A stretch of DNA of 38,526 bases from Sneathiella sp. (GCF_002694385.1 NZ_NZMB01000010.1:141694-180219), one strand, 5' to 3'. Counted from the first letter of the stretch, positions 17,372 through 27,626 are shown. A program made the numbers and translations. The notes: generated by a model not told the origin, from the letters alone.

Positions 17372-18415
17372 ATGGTGCATCAGCAGATCGTTAAAAAAAT
17401 GTTCAAAATAAAGTATATGTTCGCAGTCCTGCTCGGCCTGTTTCTTGCTGTTGGAAGCGGTTATAACGCCGATGCCGCCCAGCTCATGCGATGCAGCCAT
17501 CAGCTTCCGCCTGGTAGTCATATTGCAAAAGTCATTGATCAATGGGCGACAGAAATTGAAACACTGACCGACGGCAAGCTCGATGTTCAGATCAATGGGG
17601 CCAACAGCCTGGTTCTGGCGCCCCGCAACGCCGCCGCCGTTCGCGCCGGAGAGATCGAATGCGCCTTTTCCATGAACAGTGAGTGGGCCGAAAGCCTGCC
17701 CCTGATGGATGTGACGCTGGAACCCTTCGCCCTTCGCAATGTCGAGATATTGAAACGCTGGGACGGATCGCCACCCGCTGAGCTGCTTGAGCGGGAGATC
17801 CAGAAAACCGGCCTGACCAATCTGGTCTGGCTGTTTACCACCTGGCGGACCGCCATCACCTCGAACGATCAGTTTCTGATCAAGCCTGACGATTTCAAGG
17901 GTGTCCGCATCCAGGGTCTTGGCCCCCACTCGAATGCCGCTTTTGCAGCGCTGGGCGCCACGCCTGTTGAAATGGCCGACATGGCCGCTGTCGAGGCGTT
18001 ACGGGAGGGAAAGCTCGACGCGGGGCTGACAAATCTCTCCTCCGCCCTGTCCAGCCGCTATTACACGGTACAGGATCATGTGACCATTCTGCCTCTTTTT
18101 GCGGTTTATTATAACGGCTACATCAATACAGAATGGTTTGCTGCCTTGCCGCTGAATTATCAGGAGGCCATCCGGGAGGCCAGCCGCAAGGCGGCTCTCT
18201 GGGCCATCGAAGCAAGTGAGATTTCCGCCGCCGCCGCGCCCGGATTGCTGCGGGAGGAGGGCATGAAAATCCATGTCGCCACGGAACAGGAAATCGAGGC
18301 ACTGCAAAATATCATGCGCCCCGCCTTTAACCGGGCCTTTCTCGGTCAGACCGGTGAAAATGGCCGCAGGCTGCTGGAATACATGGACAGATATGTAACG
18401 GGGGCAACGCCATAA
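17372..18415 (+). CDS. Orphan TRAP-transporter solute-binding protein (DctP family)
   Basis: A secreted periplasmic binding protein of up to 347 residues. A signal peptide covers MFKIKYMFAVLLGLFLAVGS and ends near ADA|AQ. The DctP fold is shown by CSHQLPPGSHIAKVIDQW, NGANSLV and the ligand-anchoring segment FKGVRIQGLGPHSNAAFAALGATPVEM followed by REGKLDAG, where the conserved Arg would bind a carboxylate. The exact start is uncertain: ATG at 17372 has AAGG too close, the adjacent GTG at 17375 has better spacing, and internal ATGs exist. Neither DctQ nor DctM membrane genes are present; the neighbours are an RND permease and pgi. It may serve a distant transporter or act as a sensor ligand-binding protein. 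Confidence 0.87.
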   Translation: MVHQQIVKKMFKIKYMFAVLLGLFLAVGSGYNADAAQLMRCSHQLPPGSHIAKVIDQWATEIETLTDGKLDVQINGANSLVLAPRNAAAVRAGEIECAFSMNSEWAESLPLMDVTLEPFALRNVEILKRWDGSPPAELLEREIQKTGLTNLVWLFTTWRTAITSNDQFLIKPDDFKGVRIQGLGPHSNAAFAALGATPVEMADMAAVEALREGKLDAGLTNLSSALSSRYYTVQDHVTILPLFAVYYNGYINTEWFAALPLNYQEAIREASRKAALWAIEASEISAAAAPGLLREEGMKIHVATEQEIEALQNIMRPAFNRAFLGQTGENGRRLLEYMDRYVTGATP

Positions 18416-18524
18416 ATTCGCCTTTTAGGCAAATTATCTGCATTTTGAAGAGTTCCTTAACCCGTCGCGGAATATGTTTGCCGAAACCGCTGGCGGCGGA
18501 ATGCAGATTGGCAGGAGAGAAGGC

Positions 18525-20150
18525 ATGCAAGAAGATATTTGGTCGGACCTGACCGGATATTACGAAACAGTACGCGACCTGCCTCTGACCGGGCTGTTTG
18601 AGCGCGATAGTGCGCGGTTCGACCACTTCTCCGTCATCTTTGATGACATGCTGCTGGATTATTCCAAAACCGCCATCGACAGGCGGGCCCGTGACCTGCT
18701 TCTCCGCCTCGCAGACGCGGCAGATGTGGAAGGCAAGCGCGATGCCATGATGCGCGGCGGCATTGTCAACCGGACGGAAGGGCGCGCCGCCCTGCACACC
18801 GCCCTTCGAAACCGCAGCAATCACCCTGTCACTGTCGGCGGTGAGGATATCATGCCCGGTATCAATGCCAATTTGGTGCGGCTCGCCGCCTTCGCCGACG
18901 GCATTCGCAGCGGCCGGATCACGGCGGCGGACGGCGGACCTTTCACGGATGTCGTCAACATCGGCATTGGCGGATCGGACCTTGGTCCGGCCATGGCGAC
19001 CTTTGCCCTCTCCCCCTATCATGATGGTCCGCGTCTGCATTTCGTCTCCAATATCGACGGGGCGGAGATAGGCGACCTCCTGAAGCGGCTGGACCCGCAG
19101 CGCACGCTTTTCATTGTCGCTTCCAAGACCTTCACCACGATCGAAACCATGACGAACGCCGAAACAGCCCGGCGCTGGATGCAATCGGCGCTTGGTGAGC
19201 GCGCCGCCGATCATTTCGCCGCCGTCTCCACGGCGCTTGAAAAAACCACCGCCTTTGGCATACCGCCGGAACGGGTTTTCGGATTTGCCGACTGGGTTGG
19301 CGGGCGTTATTCCCTCTGGGGCCCAATCGGACTGCCCCTGATGATCGCCATCGGACCCGAGCGATTTGACGAATTCCTGTCCGGCGGGCATGAGATGGAC
19401 CGGCATTTCTGCACCGCAGCGGGGGCACAGAACATGCCGCTCATGCTCGCCCTTGTCGGCATCTGGCACAATAACATCTGTGGTTTCAGCAGCCGCGCCA
19501 TTCTGCCGTATGATCAGCGGCTTGCCCGCCTTCCGGCTTATTTGCAGCAGCTCGACATGGAAAGCAACGGCAAACGCATCACCCTTGATGGAGAGTTGAT
19601 CCTCCGCGATAGCGGACCCATTGTCTGGGGTGAACCCGGCACCAACGGCCAGCATGCCTTTTACCAGCTTCTGCATCAGGGCAGCCGCATTATCCCGTGC
19701 GAATTTCTGGTGGCCGCGCAATCCCATGAAGCGCATTTGCAGAACCATCACCGGCTGCTCCTCGCCAATTGCCTGGCCCAGTCCGAAGCCCTGATGAAGG
19801 GCCGAAGCTATGAGGAAGCCTCAGCGCGCCTTGCCGAGGAAGGCAAGACAGCCGCCGTGCTTGACCTGGCGCGCCACAAGAGTTTTCCGGGCAACCGGCC
19901 CTCCACCACCCTGCTGTATCGCAAGCTGGATCCGCGCACCCTTGGCCGGATTATCGCCCTTTATGAGCATCGCGTTTTCGTCGAAGGCGCGATCTGGAAC
20001 GTCAACAGTTTCGACCAATGGGGCGTTGAACTTGGCAAGGAGCTGGCCGCCCTCCTGCAACCGATGATCGGAGAAGACGGGCAGTACGCGGGCCGTGACG
20101 GCTCCACCCACGGTCTTCTGACGGCCATTGCCCGGCTCCGCCGCGACTGA
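18525..20150 (+). CDS. pgi: Glucose-6-phosphate isomerase
   Basis: This cytoplasmic enzyme interconverts glucose 6-phosphate and fructose 6-phosphate. The protein has 541 residues, the usual length for the long bacterial form. Both family signatures are present: [15 protein letters not shown] and [14 protein letters not shown]. So are the sugar-phosphate loop [24 protein letters not shown] and the active-site [15 protein letters not shown]. The start at 18525 is supported by AGGAG 7 bases upstream; in-frame ATGs at 18474 and 18501 lack ribosome sites. It stands alone between an orphan binding protein and an efflux adaptor, with no other sugar gene nearby. Confidence 0.97.
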   Translation: MQEDIWSDLTGYYETVRDLPLTGLFERDSARFDHFSVIFDDMLLDYSKTAIDRRARDLLLRLADAADVEGKRDAMMRGGIVNRTEGRAALHTALRNRSNHPVTVGGEDIMPGINANLVRLAAFADGIRSGRITAADGGPFTDVVNIGIGGSDLGPAMATFALSPYHDGPRLHFVSNIDGAEIGDLLKRLDPQRTLFIVASKTFTTIETMTNAETARRWMQSALGERAADHFAAVSTALEKTTAFGIPPERVFGFADWVGGRYSLWGPIGLPLMIAIGPERFDEFLSGGHEMDRHFCTAAGAQNMPLMLALVGIWHNNICGFSSRAILPYDQRLARLPAYLQQLDMESNGKRITLDGELILRDSGPIVWGEPGTNGQHAFYQLLHQGSRIIPCEFLVAAQSHEAHLQNHHRLLLANCLAQSEALMKGRSYEEASARLAEEGKTAAVLDLARHKSFPGNRPSTTLLYRKLDPRTLGRIIALYEHRVFVEGAIWNVNSFDQWGVELGKELAALLQPMIGEDGQYAGRDGSTHGLLTAIARLRRD

Positions 20151-20202
20151 TCCCATATCCGGCGCTTTCCGCTGCCGTTTCAGGAAATTTTACATCTCCA
20201 AC

Positions 20203-20225
20203 TGACCGTTTTGTTGAATTGGTCA
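20203..20225. promoter_or_regulatory. Dyad upstream of the second RND operon
   Basis: TGACC and GGTCA form an inverted repeat with 13 bases between them, about 110 bases before the adaptor start. This layout would suit a dimeric repressor. No regulator gene is linked, and promoter hexamers here are unclear, so this is only a candidate. Confidence 0.2.
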
Positions 20226-20332
20226 CACTTTTGGCGGAAATCCTCCCGTTACATACGAACCTGTGGTTTACGGATCGCGGCAGAAATGAAAGAATGCCGC
20301 TTCGGTTGTTGTCCCCCATCAGGAGAAGTTTT

Positions 20333-21472
20333 ATGCGGCGGGTTTCCGGTTCCTTTTGTTCCCTCATTCTGGTTCTGGCGGCCATCGTCGTGGCCATTAT
20401 TCCCACCGGACAGGCCGCCGCACAAGGCGCCCCCAACGGCGCGCCGCCCGTGCCTGCGGTACTGGTTTCAAAGGCCGCGGAGATGGATATTTCTGATGAA
20501 GCCATCTTTTTTGGTCGCGTCGAGGCGACGGCCCGTGTCGATATCAACGCGCGGATCGACGGCTATCTTGCCGAAGTTGCTTTCACCGAAGGCAGTATGG
20601 TGCAGGCAGGCGATCTGCTGTTCCGGATTGAAAGCGGCGTCTATGAGGCCAATGTGGCGCAGGCGCGCGCCAACCTGGCAAGCGCCAATGCCGCTGAAAA
20701 GCTCACAAAGCTGAGCTATGAACGCTCCCGCGAACTGGTCAGCCGCAAAACTGTCTCTCAGGCCCAGCTTGATCAGGACCTTGCCAAATATGAGGAGGCG
20801 CAGGCGAATGTCGCCGCCCGCCGGGCTGAACTCACGCTGGCGGAAATCAATCTCGGCTATACGGAAATCCGCGCGCCCATCACGGGCCGCATCGGCAAGG
20901 CGAACCAGTCCAAAGGCTCGCTTGTCGGCCCGGCGAGCGGCTCCCTCGCCCTGCTGGTGGCGCAGGATCCCATTCATGTCGCCTGGCCGGTATCCGACAA
21001 GCTGTTTACGGAAATCAGCAAAACCCGCCCCGATACAAAGAATGTGACGGTGCGCCTCAGGCTGCCCGATGACAGCATCTATGAACATACGGGACATATC
21101 ATCTATGCGGAGCCGAGCGCGAACAGCACGACCAACACGATTACCGTTCGCGCCGAATTTCCAAATCCCGACCAGCTGCTGGTGGACCGTCAGCTCGTCA
21201 ATGTCCTGATTGCCAGTAACGATACGCAGAAATATCTTGTCATCCCGCAGGATGCGCTGCTGCTCGATCAACAGGGCGCCTATGTCTTTGTCGTCAACGA
21301 TGAAAACAAGGTGGAAATACGGCGGATCACAACTGGCCCACAGCGGGGCCTGTCGCTCGTCGTTGAACTGGGGCTGAAAACCGGTGATCGCGTGATTACC
21401 GCCGGGCAACAGAAAGTGCAACCGGGCATGACCGTTAACGCGACACTTGCGCCTGAAGCTGCGGGGAACTGA
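20333..21472 (+). CDS. RND efflux periplasmic adaptor (membrane fusion protein)
   Basis: An adaptor of 379 residues with a cleavable signal (RRVSGSFCSLILVLAAIVV, cleavage near AAAQ) and no lipobox, unlike the adaptor of the first system. Landmarks are INARIDGYLAEVAFTEGSMV, an alpha-hairpin at about residues 100-160, and YTEIRAPITGRIGKANQSKG, then a beta-barrel. The start at 20333 has AGGAGA 7 bases upstream. The frame extends back to 20219 without a better site. The stop codon overlaps the permease start by one base (TGATG), so the two are translationally coupled. Confidence 0.92.
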   Translation: MRRVSGSFCSLILVLAAIVVAIIPTGQAAAQGAPNGAPPVPAVLVSKAAEMDISDEAIFFGRVEATARVDINARIDGYLAEVAFTEGSMVQAGDLLFRIESGVYEANVAQARANLASANAAEKLTKLSYERSRELVSRKTVSQAQLDQDLAKYEEAQANVAARRAELTLAEINLGYTEIRAPITGRIGKANQSKGSLVGPASGSLALLVAQDPIHVAWPVSDKLFTEISKTRPDTKNVTVRLRLPDDSIYEHTGHIIYAEPSANSTTNTITVRAEFPNPDQLLVDRQLVNVLIASNDTQKYLVIPQDALLLDQQGAYVFVVNDENKVEIRRITTGPQRGLSLVVELGLKTGDRVITAGQQKVQPGMTVNATLAPEAAGN

Positions 21473-24400
21473 TGATCTACGATTTCTTTATCCGCCGGCC
21501 GAAATTCGCGCTGGTGCTTTCCATCGTCATCACCCTGGCCGGCATTCTGTCCATGTATGTCATTCCGGTGTCGCAATATCCGGAGATTACCCCGCCGACG
21601 GTTCAGGTCTCCACCAGCTACGCCGGGGCCAATGCCAAGGTTGTCGCCGATACGGTTGCGCAACCGATTGAAAGCGCGGTCAATGGCGTTGACAACATGC
21701 TCTATATGAAGTCCGTCAGCAATTCCGACGGCAGCTATGCCCTGACCATTTCCTTTGCTGTCGGAACAGATCCGGACCTTGCTACCGTGAACACGCAGAC
21801 ACGGGTCAGCCAGGCCCTGTCCCTGCTTCCCGATACGGTGCAGCAGAACGGTGTGACGGTCCGCAAGCAGTCCAATTCGATATTGCAGATTTTCGGCTTT
21901 TATTCCGATGACGCCAGCCTCGATCAACTGCTGATCAGCAACTATCTGACCATCAATGTCATTGACCAGTTAAAACGCATCCCGGGGGTTGGCGATGCGT
22001 CTGTCCTCGGCGCCTCCACATATGCCATGCGCATCTGGATCGACAACCCGACGCTGATGTCCAATCTGAGCCTGACCAATCAGGACATCATCAACGCCAT
22101 CCAGCGGCAGAATATTCAGGCCCCCGCCGGTCGGTTGGGGGCGCCGCCCGTTTCCGATAACCAGAGCCTGCAACTCATCGTCACCACCAAGGGGCGGCTG
22201 TCCTCGGCGGAAGAGTTCGGCAATATCATCCTGCGGGCGCAGGCGGACGGCTCCATTGTCAGGCTGCGCGATGTCGCACGGGTTGAGCTTGGCGCCCAGA
22301 GCGCGCAACAGGAAGTCAAGCTCGGCGACGCGGAAACCGCAGGCGTTGCCATCTATCTGGCGCCCGGCGCCAATGCCGTGGTCACCGCCAAGGCCGTGGA
22401 TGAGAAGATTGCAGAACTTTCCGAACGTTTCCCGGCCAGCATGACTTATCGGAAATTCGTCGACAGCGCCGAATTTGTCGATGACATGATCACAAAAGTC
22501 ATTGAGACCCTGCTGGAGGCCTTTGCGCTCGTCGCTATTGTCGTCTTTGTCTTTCTCGGGCGCTTCCGCGCGACCATTATTCCGCTGTTTGCCGTTCCCG
22601 TTGCCATCATCGGTGCCATAGCGGTGATCTATCTTTTTGGCTATACGGCCAATATCATCTCACTTCTCGCCCTTGTGCTGGCCATCGGTATTGTCGTCGA
22701 TGACGCCATTATCGTCGTTGAAAATGTCGAGCGGGTGATGGAGGAAGACCCTCACCTCACCCCCGCGCAAGCGGCCAAAAAGGCAATGAACGAAATTGCC
22801 GGATCGATTATCGCCATCACTTTCGTGCTGCTCGCCGTTTTTGTCCCGGTCGCCATTCTGCCCGGCTCCTCCGGCGTGCTGTTCCGGCAGTTCGCCATTG
22901 CCATATCGGCCGCCATGGTGATTTCGGCCATCAATGCCCTGACCCTGTCTCCGGCGCTGTGCGCCCTCTTTCTGCGCCCCGGCAAGCCGATTGTCTTCAT
23001 GCGCCCCGTCACCGGCTTTATCAACCGGATCGGCGATGGCTATGCCGGTCTGATCAAGAAGCTGGTGCGGGTTTCCGTCCTCTCTATCGTTGTCGCCATC
23101 GGCTTTGGCGCGATTGCGGGATACGGCGTGAAGACGACCCCGGCCGGGTTTGTCCCCGAGGAGGACAAGGGCTATGTCATGATCATCTTCCAGCTACCTG
23201 CGGGCGCGTCATTCAATCGCACCATCAAGGTCGCGGAAATGACAAGCAAGGCCCTGGAAGGCGATCCGGCCGTCAATGTGGTGGGCCGGGTGACCGGCCT
23301 CGACCTTCTGAGCGGAAGTATCGCGTCCAACGCCGGTGTCGTCTTCATCAACCTGAAGCCCTATGCAGAGCGCACAACGCCCGAGATGAGCTCCACCGCC
23401 GTGCTGATGCGGGCGATGCAGAAACTTTCCGGCATTGCCGAAGCCACCTTCATCCCCATTAATCCGCCCGCCATTGACGGCCTTGGCAATGCGGGCGGCT
23501 TCGAATATGTGCTGCAAGCCCTGCAAGGGCAGGAGCCCTCGGAAATGGGCGCGGTGCTGCGTAATCTGCTGGTTGCCTCCAATCAGAATCCGCATATCGC
23601 CGCCGCCTTTTCAACCTTTGAAGCCAACACGCCGCAAGTCTCTCTTGATATCGACCGGGACAAGGCAATGACTCTCGGGGTTGAGATCGCCGATGTGTTC
23701 GGCGCGCTGCAAAGTCAGCTTGGCGGCTATTATGTCAACGACTTCAATCTGTTCGGACGGACATGGACCGTCTATGTTCAGGGCAGCGAGGAGTATCGCT
23801 CCAGTATCGACGATATCTACGATATCCAGATCCGCAATTCGGACGGCGAAATGGTCCCCGTCTCCAGCTTCACCGAAGCAAAGCTGATCAGCGGGCCGCG
23901 CCAGATAACGCGTTATAACAACTATGAAGCCGCCTCCGTCATCGGCAATCCGGCGCCAGACAGCGGCATCGGCGTTGCCATGACAGAGATGGAGGCGATT
24001 TCAGCGGAAAGCCTGCCCTCAGGCTACGCTTACGAGTGGACGGGGCTCGCCCTGCAACAGGTGGAGGCGGCGGGAAAAACCTCTCTGGTGATCGGTCTCG
24101 CCTTCGTTTTTGCCTATCTGTTCCTCGTCGCGCTTTATGAAAGCTGGAGCATTCCTGTCGCCATTCTGGCCTCTGTCATTGTCGCCGTGGTGGGGGCTGT
24201 GGCCGGGATTCGCATCGCCGGATTGTCGTTCGATCTCTACGCCCAGATCGGTATCGTGGTGCTGATCGCGCTGGCCGCGAAAAACGCCATTCTGATCAAT
24301 ACCTTTGCGCTGGAGCAACGCAATCTCGGGCATCCGCTGGCCCAATCGGCATCAGATGGCGCCCGGCTTCGCTTCCGTCCCGTCATGATGACCAGCTTTG

Positions 24401-24594
24401 CCTTCATCATGGGGCTGGTGCCGCTGGTCATCGCCAAAGGGGCCGGGGCCGGGGCGATGGTGGCGCTCGGCATCCCCGTCTTCGCCGGCATGCTGGCCGC
24501 CGCAACTGTTGGCATGATCCTCATCCCGATGCTATATGTATCCTTCCAGTGGCTGCGCGAGAAGGCGGGCTGGAGACCCATCGTCGAAAGGTAA
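21472..24594 (+). CDS. RND multidrug efflux permease (AcrB/HAE-1 type)
   Basis: An inner-membrane proton-driven pump of 1040 residues, standard length. All key relay residues are visible: Asp410-Asp411 in GIVVDDAIIVVENVERVM and Lys937 in LAAKNAILINTF, then RLRFRPVMMTSFAFIMG. The first periplasmic loop has the normal size, with helix 2 near 340-360. The N-terminal start IYDFFIRRPKFALVLSIVI matches the AcrB family. It forms a two-gene unit with the preceding adaptor. No outer-membrane channel gene is attached, so it presumably shares a TolC-like protein, perhaps the one at 11179-12513. A copper-type P-ATPase follows after 18 bases, probably on the same transcript. Confidence 0.95.
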   Translation: MIYDFFIRRPKFALVLSIVITLAGILSMYVIPVSQYPEITPPTVQVSTSYAGANAKVVADTVAQPIESAVNGVDNMLYMKSVSNSDGSYALTISFAVGTDPDLATVNTQTRVSQALSLLPDTVQQNGVTVRKQSNSILQIFGFYSDDASLDQLLISNYLTINVIDQLKRIPGVGDASVLGASTYAMRIWIDNPTLMSNLSLTNQDIINAIQRQNIQAPAGRLGAPPVSDNQSLQLIVTTKGRLSSAEEFGNIILRAQADGSIVRLRDVARVELGAQSAQQEVKLGDAETAGVAIYLAPGANAVVTAKAVDEKIAELSERFPASMTYRKFVDSAEFVDDMITKVIETLLEAFALVAIVVFVFLGRFRATIIPLFAVPVAIIGAIAVIYLFGYTANIISLLALVLAIGIVVDDAIIVVENVERVMEEDPHLTPAQAAKKAMNEIAGSIIAITFVLLAVFVPVAILPGSSGVLFRQFAIAISAAMVISAINALTLSPALCALFLRPGKPIVFMRPVTGFINRIGDGYAGLIKKLVRVSVLSIVVAIGFGAIAGYGVKTTPAGFVPEEDKGYVMIIFQLPAGASFNRTIKVAEMTSKALEGDPAVNVVGRVTGLDLLSGSIASNAGVVFINLKPYAERTTPEMSSTAVLMRAMQKLSGIAEATFIPINPPAIDGLGNAGGFEYVLQALQGQEPSEMGAVLRNLLVASNQNPHIAAAFSTFEANTPQVSLDIDRDKAMTLGVEIADVFGALQSQLGGYYVNDFNLFGRTWTVYVQGSEEYRSSIDDIYDIQIRNSDGEMVPVSSFTEAKLISGPRQITRYNNYEAASVIGNPAPDSGIGVAMTEMEAISAESLPSGYAYEWTGLALQQVEAAGKTSLVIGLAFVFAYLFLVALYESWSIPVAILASVIVAVVGAVAGIRIAGLSFDLYAQIGIVVLIALAAKNAILINTFALEQRNLGHPLAQSASDGARLRFRPVMMTSFAFIMGLVPLVIAKGAGAGAMVALGIPVFAGMLAAATVGMILIPMLYVSFQWLREKAGWRPIVER

Positions 24595-24612
24595 CATAGC
24601 AGGATTATCCTC

Positions 24613-26934
24613 ATGACCAGTACAGGCGCGGAAACGGCGATTGATCCGGTCTGCGGCATGACCGTCAGATTGGACGCGGGCAAGCCGACCCACACCCATA
24701 ATGAGGAGACCTTTCACTTTTGCAGCCAGAAATGCTGCAATCGCTTTGCCGCCGACCCCTATTTTTATCTAAGCGGTGGCCACAAGAAGCGCCAGAAATC
24801 CGCGCCGAAAGCCGCGCAATACACCTGCCCCATGCATCCGGAAGTCATCAGCGATCATTTCGGGGACTGTCCGAAATGCGGCATGGCACTGGAACCCATG
24901 GGCGCGCCGACGGCGGATGACGGGCCAAATCCTGAACTGACAGACTTCACCCGCCGTTTTTGGGTCAGCCTGGTGCTTGCCATACCGCTGATGATTGTCA
25001 GCATGGGCGAAATGGTCGGCCTGCCGATTGAAAACTGGCTTGGCGCCCATCTTGCCAACTGGCTGCAGCTTGCGCTCGCCACCCCTGTTGTGCTGTGGGC
25101 CGCTCTTCCGTTTTTCAAACGCGGCTGGTCCTCGATCGTCAATAAAAGCCCCAACATGTGGACTCTCATCATGCTGGGGGTCGCCGCGGCTTATGGCTTC
25201 AGTGTTATTGCGACCCTGCTGCCCGGCAGTTTCCCCCCTTCCTTCCAGACCGCCGCGGGTGTTGTGCCCGTCTATTTCGAAGCCGCCGCCGTCATTATCG
25301 CGCTTGTCTTTCTCGGGCAGGTGCTGGAGCTGCGGGCGCGGGAACAGACAGGCTCGGCCATTCGGGCATTGCTCAATCTCTCCCCCAAGACCGCGCGGCG
25401 GATCAACCCCGATGGATCGGAATATGACGCGCCGCTTGAAAATATTCTGGCCGGGGATCTTATTCGTGTGCGGCCCGGCGAGAGCATCCCGGTTGATGGT
25501 GTCGTGACCGATGGATATTCCGCCGTTGATGAAAGCATGATCACCGGCGAGCCGGTTCCTATCGAAAAGATTGCCGGGGATAAGGTAACCGGTGGCACGT
25601 TGAACGGTACCGGATCCCTCGTCATGCGCGCCGAACTTGTCGGTGCCGATACCATGCTGTCCAAGATTGTCGATATGGTGGCCAGTGCGCAACGCTCCCG
25701 CGCCCCCATACAGGGCATGGCGGACAAGGTGGCGGCCTGGTTCGTACCGACGGTGGTGATTGTCGCCGTAATCGCCTTCATTGCCTGGAGCCTGGTCGGA
25801 CCCTCTCCCGCCCTGATCCATGCCATTGTCGCCGCTGTCTCGGTTTTGATCATTGCCTGCCCCTGCGCCCTTGGCCTTGCCACACCGATGTCGATCATGA
25901 CCGCCACGGGGCGCGGCGCCTCTGTTGGCGTGCTGGTCCGCGATGCCGAAGCACTGGAACGCTTTGCCGGGGTTGACGTACTGGTGGTTGATAAAACCGG
26001 CACACTGACCGAAGGCCGCCCGCAGCTAACCGATGTCATCACTGCAAAACCGGGGGAGGAGGATATGCTTCTCACCCTTGCGGCCGCTCTTGAAAAAGGC
26101 TCAGAGCATCCGCTGGCCGAGGCAATTGTCGCGAGCGCGACCGAACGCGGCCTCCGTCTTCCCGCGGCCACTGAATTCAATGCGGTGACCGGCATGGGGG
26201 TTGTAGGTCAGGTTGACGGGCAACGTATCATACTTGGCAACCGGGCGATGATGGCGCGCCATGCTATTCAGCTGGACGATTTCGAAGGCCACGCGATCAA
26301 ACTACAGGAAGACGGCAAAACGGCCATGTATGTGGCGCGTGAAAAGTCCCTTGTCGGCATTGTTGCTGTCGCGGATCCCATCAAAAAAACGACGGAACAG
26401 GCCATCGCCAAGCTGCATGAGCTTGGCCTGAGCATCATCATGGCGACCGGTGATAATGAACGGACGGCGAAAGCCGTCGCCGCCCGCCTCCATATTGACG
26501 ATGTCCGCGCCGATGTGCTGCCCGCAGACAAACAGAAGTTGATCGAGACATTGCGCGCAAAAGGCCATCGCATCGCCATGGCGGGGGACGGGGTCAACGA
26601 CGCCCCCGCCCTTGCCGCCGCAGATGTCGGCATCGCCATGGGCACCGGTGCGGATGTCGCCATGGAAAGCGCCGGGATCACTCTGGTGAAAGGGGATCTG
26701 ACCGGTATTGTCCGGGCCCGCAAGCTGGCCATCTCCACCTTACGTAACATCAAACAGAATCTCTTCTTCGCCTTTGCCTATAACGGCGCCGGTATTCCGA
26801 TTGCCGCCGGCATTCTGTATCCGTTCACCGGCAGCCTGCTCTCGCCGATGATTGCCGCCGCGGCGATGAGCCTGTCTTCCGTTTCGGTTATTTCGAACGC
26901 CCTGCGGCTTCGCACCCTCACGCTTGACGAGTGA
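24613..26934 (+). CDS. copA: Cu(+)-type P1B ATPase with N-terminal YHS and CxxC metal-binding modules
   Basis: An ATP-driven membrane exporter of 773 residues. Instead of HMA domains it starts with a YHS-type module (DPVCGMTV, Cys14; FCSQKCC, Cys37, Cys41 and Cys42). A heavy-metal-binding module follows, YTCPMHPEV...DCPKCGM (Cys72, Cys86, Cys89). The core is complete: CPC in [12 protein letters not shown] (Cys416, Cys418), phosphorylated Asp460 in [18 protein letters not shown] in the nucleotide domain, and [20 protein letters not shown] (Asp659, Asp663). [11 protein letters not shown] and [16 protein letters not shown] in the last helices fit the Cu(+)/Ag(+) subgroup. It follows the RND permease by 18 bases with AGGA before the ATG. 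Confidence 0.93.
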   Translation: MTSTGAETAIDPVCGMTVRLDAGKPTHTHNEETFHFCSQKCCNRFAADPYFYLSGGHKKRQKSAPKAAQYTCPMHPEVISDHFGDCPKCGMALEPMGAPTADDGPNPELTDFTRRFWVSLVLAIPLMIVSMGEMVGLPIENWLGAHLANWLQLALATPVVLWAALPFFKRGWSSIVNKSPNMWTLIMLGVAAAYGFSVIATLLPGSFPPSFQTAAGVVPVYFEAAAVIIALVFLGQVLELRAREQTGSAIRALLNLSPKTARRINPDGSEYDAPLENILAGDLIRVRPGESIPVDGVVTDGYSAVDESMITGEPVPIEKIAGDKVTGGTLNGTGSLVMRAELVGADTMLSKIVDMVASAQRSRAPIQGMADKVAAWFVPTVVIVAVIAFIAWSLVGPSPALIHAIVAAVSVLIIACPCALGLATPMSIMTATGRGASVGVLVRDAEALERFAGVDVLVVDKTGTLTEGRPQLTDVITAKPGEEDMLLTLAAALEKGSEHPLAEAIVASATERGLRLPAATEFNAVTGMGVVGQVDGQRIILGNRAMMARHAIQLDDFEGHAIKLQEDGKTAMYVAREKSLVGIVAVADPIKKTTEQAIAKLHELGLSIIMATGDNERTAKAVAARLHIDDVRADVLPADKQKLIETLRAKGHRIAMAGDGVNDAPALAAADVGIAMGTGADVAMESAGITLVKGDLTGIVRARKLAISTLRNIKQNLFFAFAYNGAGIPIAAGILYPFTGSLLSPMIAAAAMSLSSVSVISNALRLRTLTLDE

Positions 26935-26956
26935 TGCGATCCGCAAAATTCCGCTT

Positions 26957-26984
26957 TTGATTTATAGCACTCTGGTTTTATAGT
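26957..26984 (+). promoter_or_regulatory. Promoter of the HdeD-like gene
   Basis: TTGATT (26957-26962) and TATAGT (26979-26984, five of six matches) are 16 bases apart. The transcript start near 26991 gives a leader of about 27 bases before the ATG at 27018, which makes the ATG at 26991 unlikely. Confidence 0.5.
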
Positions 26985-27017
26985 TCCCGTATGCCCTTGA
27001 CTTCTCGGGAGCCTGCC

Positions 27018-27602
27018 ATGAGTGAAATCACACCGCCCAGTCTCGACGATCTGAGACAGAAAATGTCCATTGAACTCGCCAAACACTGGAAACTGATTAT
27101 GTTCCAGGGGCTGCTGATCGCCCTGCTCGGCGCCGGGGCCATTCTGCTGCCGCAATTTGCAACGCTGGTTGTTAATATCTTCATCGGCTGGCTGCTGATC
27201 ATTGGCGGTATTTTCCGGGCGCTGACCCTGTTCCAGTCTCCCCGCATGCCGGGCATGGCATGGTCCGCTCTGGCCGCCTTGCTCGCGATTGTGCTCGGCG
27301 TGCTGCTGGTCGCCAAACCAGTTGAGGGCATGATGACCCTGACCATGATCATGGTTGCCTTCTTTATTATTCAGGGCGTTCTCTCCATCCTGCTTTCCCT
27401 GCATTTTCGCCGCATAGTCCGCAGTTGGGGCTGGACATTGCTGAGCGGCATTGTCGATCTCATCCTTGCCTACCTGATCTGGCAGGGCTGGCCGGACACC
27501 GCTACATGGGCCATCGGCCTGCTGGTGGGTATCAATATGCTGTTTGCGGGGATGGCGTTGATCACTGCAGCAATCTCATTGCGAAACACGGGAGGTAGCT
27601 AA
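27018..27602 (+). CDS. HdeD-like (DUF308) membrane protein
   Basis: An inner-membrane protein of 194 residues with six hydrophobic helices in pairs, after a short soluble N-terminus (SLDDLRQKMSIELAKHWKL). Landmarks such as FQGLLIALLGAGAILLPQF, IGWLLIIGGIFRA and WTLLSGIVDLILAYLIWQGWP match the HdeD/DUF308 family. E. coli HdeD takes part in acid resistance at high cell density, but the biochemical role is unknown. The start at 27018 is chosen for GGGAG 6 bases upstream and for the promoter position. It follows the copper ATPase and is closed by a strong terminator. Confidence 0.85.
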   Translation: MSEITPPSLDDLRQKMSIELAKHWKLIMFQGLLIALLGAGAILLPQFATLVVNIFIGWLLIIGGIFRALTLFQSPRMPGMAWSALAALLAIVLGVLLVAKPVEGMMTLTMIMVAFFIIQGVLSILLSLHFRRIVRSWGWTLLSGIVDLILAYLIWQGWPDTATWAIGLLVGINMLFAGMALITAAISLRNTGGS

Positions 27603-27626
27603 ACCATCCCAACCTCAGCTACTCCG

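Noticed and set aside
18416-18524. Promoter or terminator between the TRAP binding protein and pgi
   Set aside because: Only a 4-base stem (GCCT/AGGC) and poorly spaced hexamers were found, which is not enough to call.
18327-19751. Long minus-strand open frame opposite pgi
   Set aside because: Pgi signatures on the plus strand are unambiguous; the opposite frame has no recognisable domain.
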